Of a stretch of DNA of 64,000 nucleotides, positions 61,434 through 64,000 are shown piece by piece (positions within the stretch are counted from its first letter, which is position 1; each line of letters starts with the position of its first letter). Origin of the DNA: Spirochaeta isovalerica. GTDB taxonomy: Bacteria; Spirochaetota; Spirochaetia; DSM-2461. The DNA lies in assembly GCF_014207565.1 (NCBI RefSeq), contig NZ_JACHGJ010000002.1, positions 1 to 64,000 of the forward strand, written 5' to 3'. Under the pieces are notes generated by a model, which saw nothing but the letters and a program-made list of their open reading frames with translations, did not search any database and was not told where the DNA came from. Both the position numbers and the translations under genes were made by a program.

Positions 61434-63122
61434 TTAGTAGAACCGGTTTGAACCCGGTTCTGTCGATTCGCCCCTTCCGTTCAGGCTGTGGCGGATACTC
61501 CCGTATCCCCTGGAAAAAGTGGTTATATGCTTGATAACGACTCCATCGGATTCGGGAGATTCCACAGCATTTTCCAGATGAACATTTTTATCGCTGTTAT
61601 TCTTGATTCCCAGAAAAGCATATATTCCCAACCCGTAAGCCCGGTGTTCCTTAACGCCATCGGCTACCTTGTAGGACGCATAGCCGCGGTGTCCGTCCGG
61701 AGCAGTCCAGTCCGACTGGGTCGGAGGATCGTAGGGGAGTTCCGATTGGTAGAAAACGGTTGTCCCTCTCTCTCCGCACCATAAAGTCTGATACTCCTGG
61801 AAGTGTTCGTTGAAAAGACCGTAGGCCGAGACGTCATTACCCTTAACGAGCAGACCGACCCGGCAGGTATTTCCCTTCCAGTCTACGCCGGCTCCGTGAT
61901 CAGCTCTCCAGAGCCATAAATGATCGAGAATGGCGTGGTGGCTGTTCACCTCCATGCAAATATCCGCTTTTCCCGGAGCGGCTCCTCCGATCCGGCAGAA
62001 AATATCGTGAATCGAAACGGGGTTGTCCCGATTGTCTCTTCTGTTGTCCTTTTCTCCAATCCGGACCAGAACCGGAGATTCCACCGGACCGGCATCAACG
62101 AGTAGTCCGGCGATAATTATGCCCGGCTCATCAGCTGTTTCCAGAGCCGCATCACCTTTCATGGGAATCAGAGTGGCCATTCCCAGCCCCAGAACCACCG
62201 TTCCGGGACGGGTCACCCTTATTGGTTCTGTGAGTCTGTAAATGCCGGGAGTCAGGATGATAGATAGTCCTTCTTTCAAAGCCTCATTAATCTGTTTTGC
62301 TGAATGCTGTTCCGGAAAAGCGATAAAACAGCGCTTAAGGTCAATCCATTCACCTTTCTCTTCATTCCCGTTCCAGGAAACGCCGGCGCATTGCCTATTC
62401 AAAGCCGGCACGAAAATACCTGTTTCTCCCTCTTTGGAATATGCCAGAAAAGGTTTCTCCCGGAAGAGCGGAACGCTGGCGAGCGTGGTCGTCGGCTCAT
62501 CGGGCCAGTTTTCCTCCGGCGCTCCTTCGACTCCCAGAAATGTCCGGTTCCATTCTCCGCCGTACCATCCTCCCACCCGGGAGTTCATGGTAAACCACTG
62601 CTGGCCCGTTCGGGTCCCCGCTTTTCCCTCAACAGCGGAATTGCCCAGATAGCCGCCGCTGGCCCAACCATTCTGATCGAAAATCAAATCTCCTTTTACG
62701 TGCATTCTTCTATAGGGCGCCGCCTGGGAAACGGCCCATATAACAGGTTCCGTTTTCTCAGCCGGCTCGACTGTCATGTTTTCCGCAGCCCGCCAGAACA
62801 TAATCGTTACATTATTGTTCGCTGTCGTCGTAATCGACTGGACCGATCCTTTAAGGGTGACTTCGCCGGGAACTCTTCCGAGACCGGCTGCCTGTATGTA
62901 GTAGTCGACGGTCAGATCCAGATTGTAAACGCCCGGTTTCAGAAGGATAGCAAACCTCTCTTCGCTGAACTCATCGTGTTTCATCTTTTCGTGAAGACTG
63001 TTTATTATGTTCTGCATTTGCTCTCTGTTCATGGTTTCATCAAAAATCAGAACTCTGTCACCCAGTACAGGATGGAGAAATGTTCCGGGAATGCTCAGAG
63101 CTTCGCTATCGCTTCTTTTCAT
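61434..63122 (-). CDS. Right-handed beta-helix protein (pectate-lyase/GH55-like)
   Basis: A 562-aa protein with no signal peptide. Repeating strands such as LKPGVYNLDLTVDYYIQAAGLG, LTPGIYRLTEPIRVTRPGTVVLGLG and VSIHDIFCRIGG indicate a right-handed parallel beta-helix with two pectate-lyase-like halves, the layout of GH55-type glucanases. Relatives are often mislabelled as coagulation-factor or adenylyl cyclase proteins. Catalytic residues could not be assigned. ATG 63122 has AAGGAA upstream, preferred to an in-frame start 22 residues earlier. A hairpin AGAACCGG/CCGGTTCT (61439-61461) lies in its 3' end. Confidence 0.6.
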   Translation of the reverse strand: MKRSDSEALSIPGTFLHPVLGDRVLIFDETMNREQMQNIINSLHEKMKHDEFSEERFAILLKPGVYNLDLTVDYYIQAAGLGRVPGEVTLKGSVQSITTTANNNVTIMFWRAAENMTVEPAEKTEPVIWAVSQAAPYRRMHVKGDLIFDQNGWASGGYLGNSAVEGKAGTRTGQQWFTMNSRVGGWYGGEWNRTFLGVEGAPEENWPDEPTTTLASVPLFREKPFLAYSKEGETGIFVPALNRQCAGVSWNGNEEKGEWIDLKRCFIAFPEQHSAKQINEALKEGLSIILTPGIYRLTEPIRVTRPGTVVLGLGMATLIPMKGDAALETADEPGIIIAGLLVDAGPVESPVLVRIGEKDNRRDNRDNPVSIHDIFCRIGGAAPGKADICMEVNSHHAILDHLWLWRADHGAGVDWKGNTCRVGLLVKGNDVSAYGLFNEHFQEYQTLWCGERGTTVFYQSELPYDPPTQSDWTAPDGHRGYASYKVADGVKEHRAYGLGIYAFLGIKNNSDKNVHLENAVESPESDGVVIKHITTFSRGYGSIRHSLNGRGESTEPGSNRFY

Positions 63123-63314
63123 ATGCTTGTTCCTTATGTTTGCGTTATCATTCCATTTTTTCCTGTTTTTTACAATTGGATAAATCAATCTTTATCTATT
63201 GCTTTATTTGAACCTAAGGTGTATAGTCTCAACTAATAAGAAGCGTGCATATGCAAATTAAGAAGGTTTGTGAGAGAGATTCATGAGTGCTTTTTTATTA
63301 TAAGGAGTTAAATC

Positions 63315-64000
63315 ATGATAAAACACGAAATAATTGTTATCGGGGGTGGTCCCGCCGGAATCACTCTGGCAAAAATGCTTGGCAAGAGAGTCGCAGTCGT
63401 CAGACCGGAAAAAGCCAGTATGATCTACTGTGCCTTACCTTATGCCATCGAGGGGATCATATCCCACGGCGATACTTTGAAGAGCGACAATCTTGTAACC
63501 GGATCGGGTGCGTCTCTCATCAGAGACACAGTTGCAGAGGTCGATTGGGATAATAAAATCCTCAGAATGGAGTCCGGTGAAGAATATGGATATGAAAAAC
63601 TGATCATCGCAACGGGAGCCGTTCCCTTCATTCCTCCCATTCCCGGAAGAGACCTGAAAGGAGTCATGGGGTTCAAAACGGAAAAGGATCTGGCTGTCGT
63701 TAATCATATTGTCAGTACCGGACTGGACCGCGCGGTCGTTGTCGGAGCCGGGGCAATCGGTATCGAGCTGGCGCAGGCTCTGAATCACAGAGGTGTGGAA
63801 GTGGAGCTGGTTGACCTTGAAGATTCGGTTCTTCCCAATCTTATAGATAGGGATATGCAGGACCTTCTCTACAAGGAGCTCGACGGACAGGGGGTCAAAA
63901 TCCATCTGGGCGTAAAGGTTACGGAAGTGAAGGGGACCGAAGAAGCGGAAGGTGTCATTCTTGATAATGGCGATGTTCTGCCGGCAACGCTGGTCGTCTT
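63315..64000 (+). CDS. CoA-disulfide reductase/NADH oxidase-like flavoprotein (partial)
   Basis: The gene runs off the right edge; 228 codons are visible. The FAD motif IIVIGGGPAGITLAKML opens the protein, and YCALPYAIEG has a redox-active cysteine (about residue 39) at the place used by CoA-disulfide reductases, NADH oxidases and peroxidases of this family. The NAD(P) motif VVVGAGAIGIELAQAL follows at about residue 140. AAGGAG precedes ATG 63315. It probably uses NAD(P)H to reduce CoA disulfide, oxygen or polysulfide; which one cannot be told. Confidence 0.85.
   Translation, partial: MIKHEIIVIGGGPAGITLAKMLGKRVAVVRPEKASMIYCALPYAIEGIISHGDTLKSDNLVTGSGASLIRDTVAEVDWDNKILRMESGEEYGYEKLIIATGAVPFIPPIPGRDLKGVMGFKTEKDLAVVNHIVSTGLDRAVVVGAGAIGIELAQALNHRGVEVELVDLEDSVLPNLIDRDMQDLLYKELDGQGVKIHLGVKVTEVKGTEEAEGVILDNGDVLPATLVV

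Overview
The window looks like chromosomal DNA of a free-living spirochaete, probably an anaerobic or microaerophilic member of the Spirochaetaceae. This is an inference. It rests on the adjacent TIGR03546/TIGR03545-type gene pair, the abundance of sensor kinases, chemotaxis and cyclic-di-GMP proteins, TTG/GTG starts, and the metabolic mix (class II aldolase, monomeric isocitrate dehydrogenase, thiolase plus CoA-transferase). No mobile element, CRISPR array or tRNA was found. Almost all of the sequence is coding, and the genes are short operons on both strands, often overlapping by ATGA or TGATG.

Layout. 1-572: 3' end of a 23S rRNA gene, a 5S rRNA gene and a structured spacer. 573-3357: acyl-CoA ligase and, convergent, class II fructose-bisphosphate aldolase. 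3478-7241: heterodimeric ABC exporter. 7287-15035: two hybrid sensor kinases flanking the TIGR03546/03545 pair. 15049-19609: NADP isocitrate dehydrogenase and hydantoinase (minus), divergent from a cysteine hydrolase. 19693-31620: single genes for signalling, acetylation and transport (EAL protein, MATE pump, P-loop NTPase plus GNAT with a long leader, class III cyclase, C39-like secreted protein, FAD/BFD oxidoreductase, chemotaxis receptor), a GH16-like remnant and a small motility-type protein. 31710-39459: MFS carrier, thiol peroxidase, then an operon of a B12-binding XRE regulator with an RND efflux system. 39558-46976: GGDEF/EAL protein, GH36 alpha-galactosidase, a membrane polyferredoxin with an anchored partner, and an ECF sigma factor unit. 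47125-51532: membrane redox operon divergent from a two-component system. 51551-56984: TetR-controlled HlyD/ABC exporter resembling E. coli CecR-YbhGFSR. 57147-59678: acetyl-CoA acetyltransferase with both CoA-transferase subunits. 59740-64000: membrane proteins, a ferritin-like protein, a beta-helix protein and the start of a flavin disulfide reductase.

Themes. Export and envelope functions dominate, with five transporter systems. Sensing is dense: three histidine kinases, one chemoreceptor, two cyclic-di-GMP proteins, one cyclase, one ECF sigma factor and a B12-type regulator. The most interesting points are: (i) an XRE-type DNA-binding domain fused to a CarH-like cobalamin domain at the head of an RND efflux operon; (ii) a set of genes whose -10 hexamer lies 6-7 nt before the start codon, implying leaderless mRNAs; (iii) a perfect tandem 10-bp repeat and an adjacent inverted repeat between the redox operon and its two-component system; (iv) a long leader with three complementary segment pairs before the P-loop NTPase gene; and (v) a polyferredoxin next to a protein with weak resemblance to ferredoxin-dependent bilin reductases.
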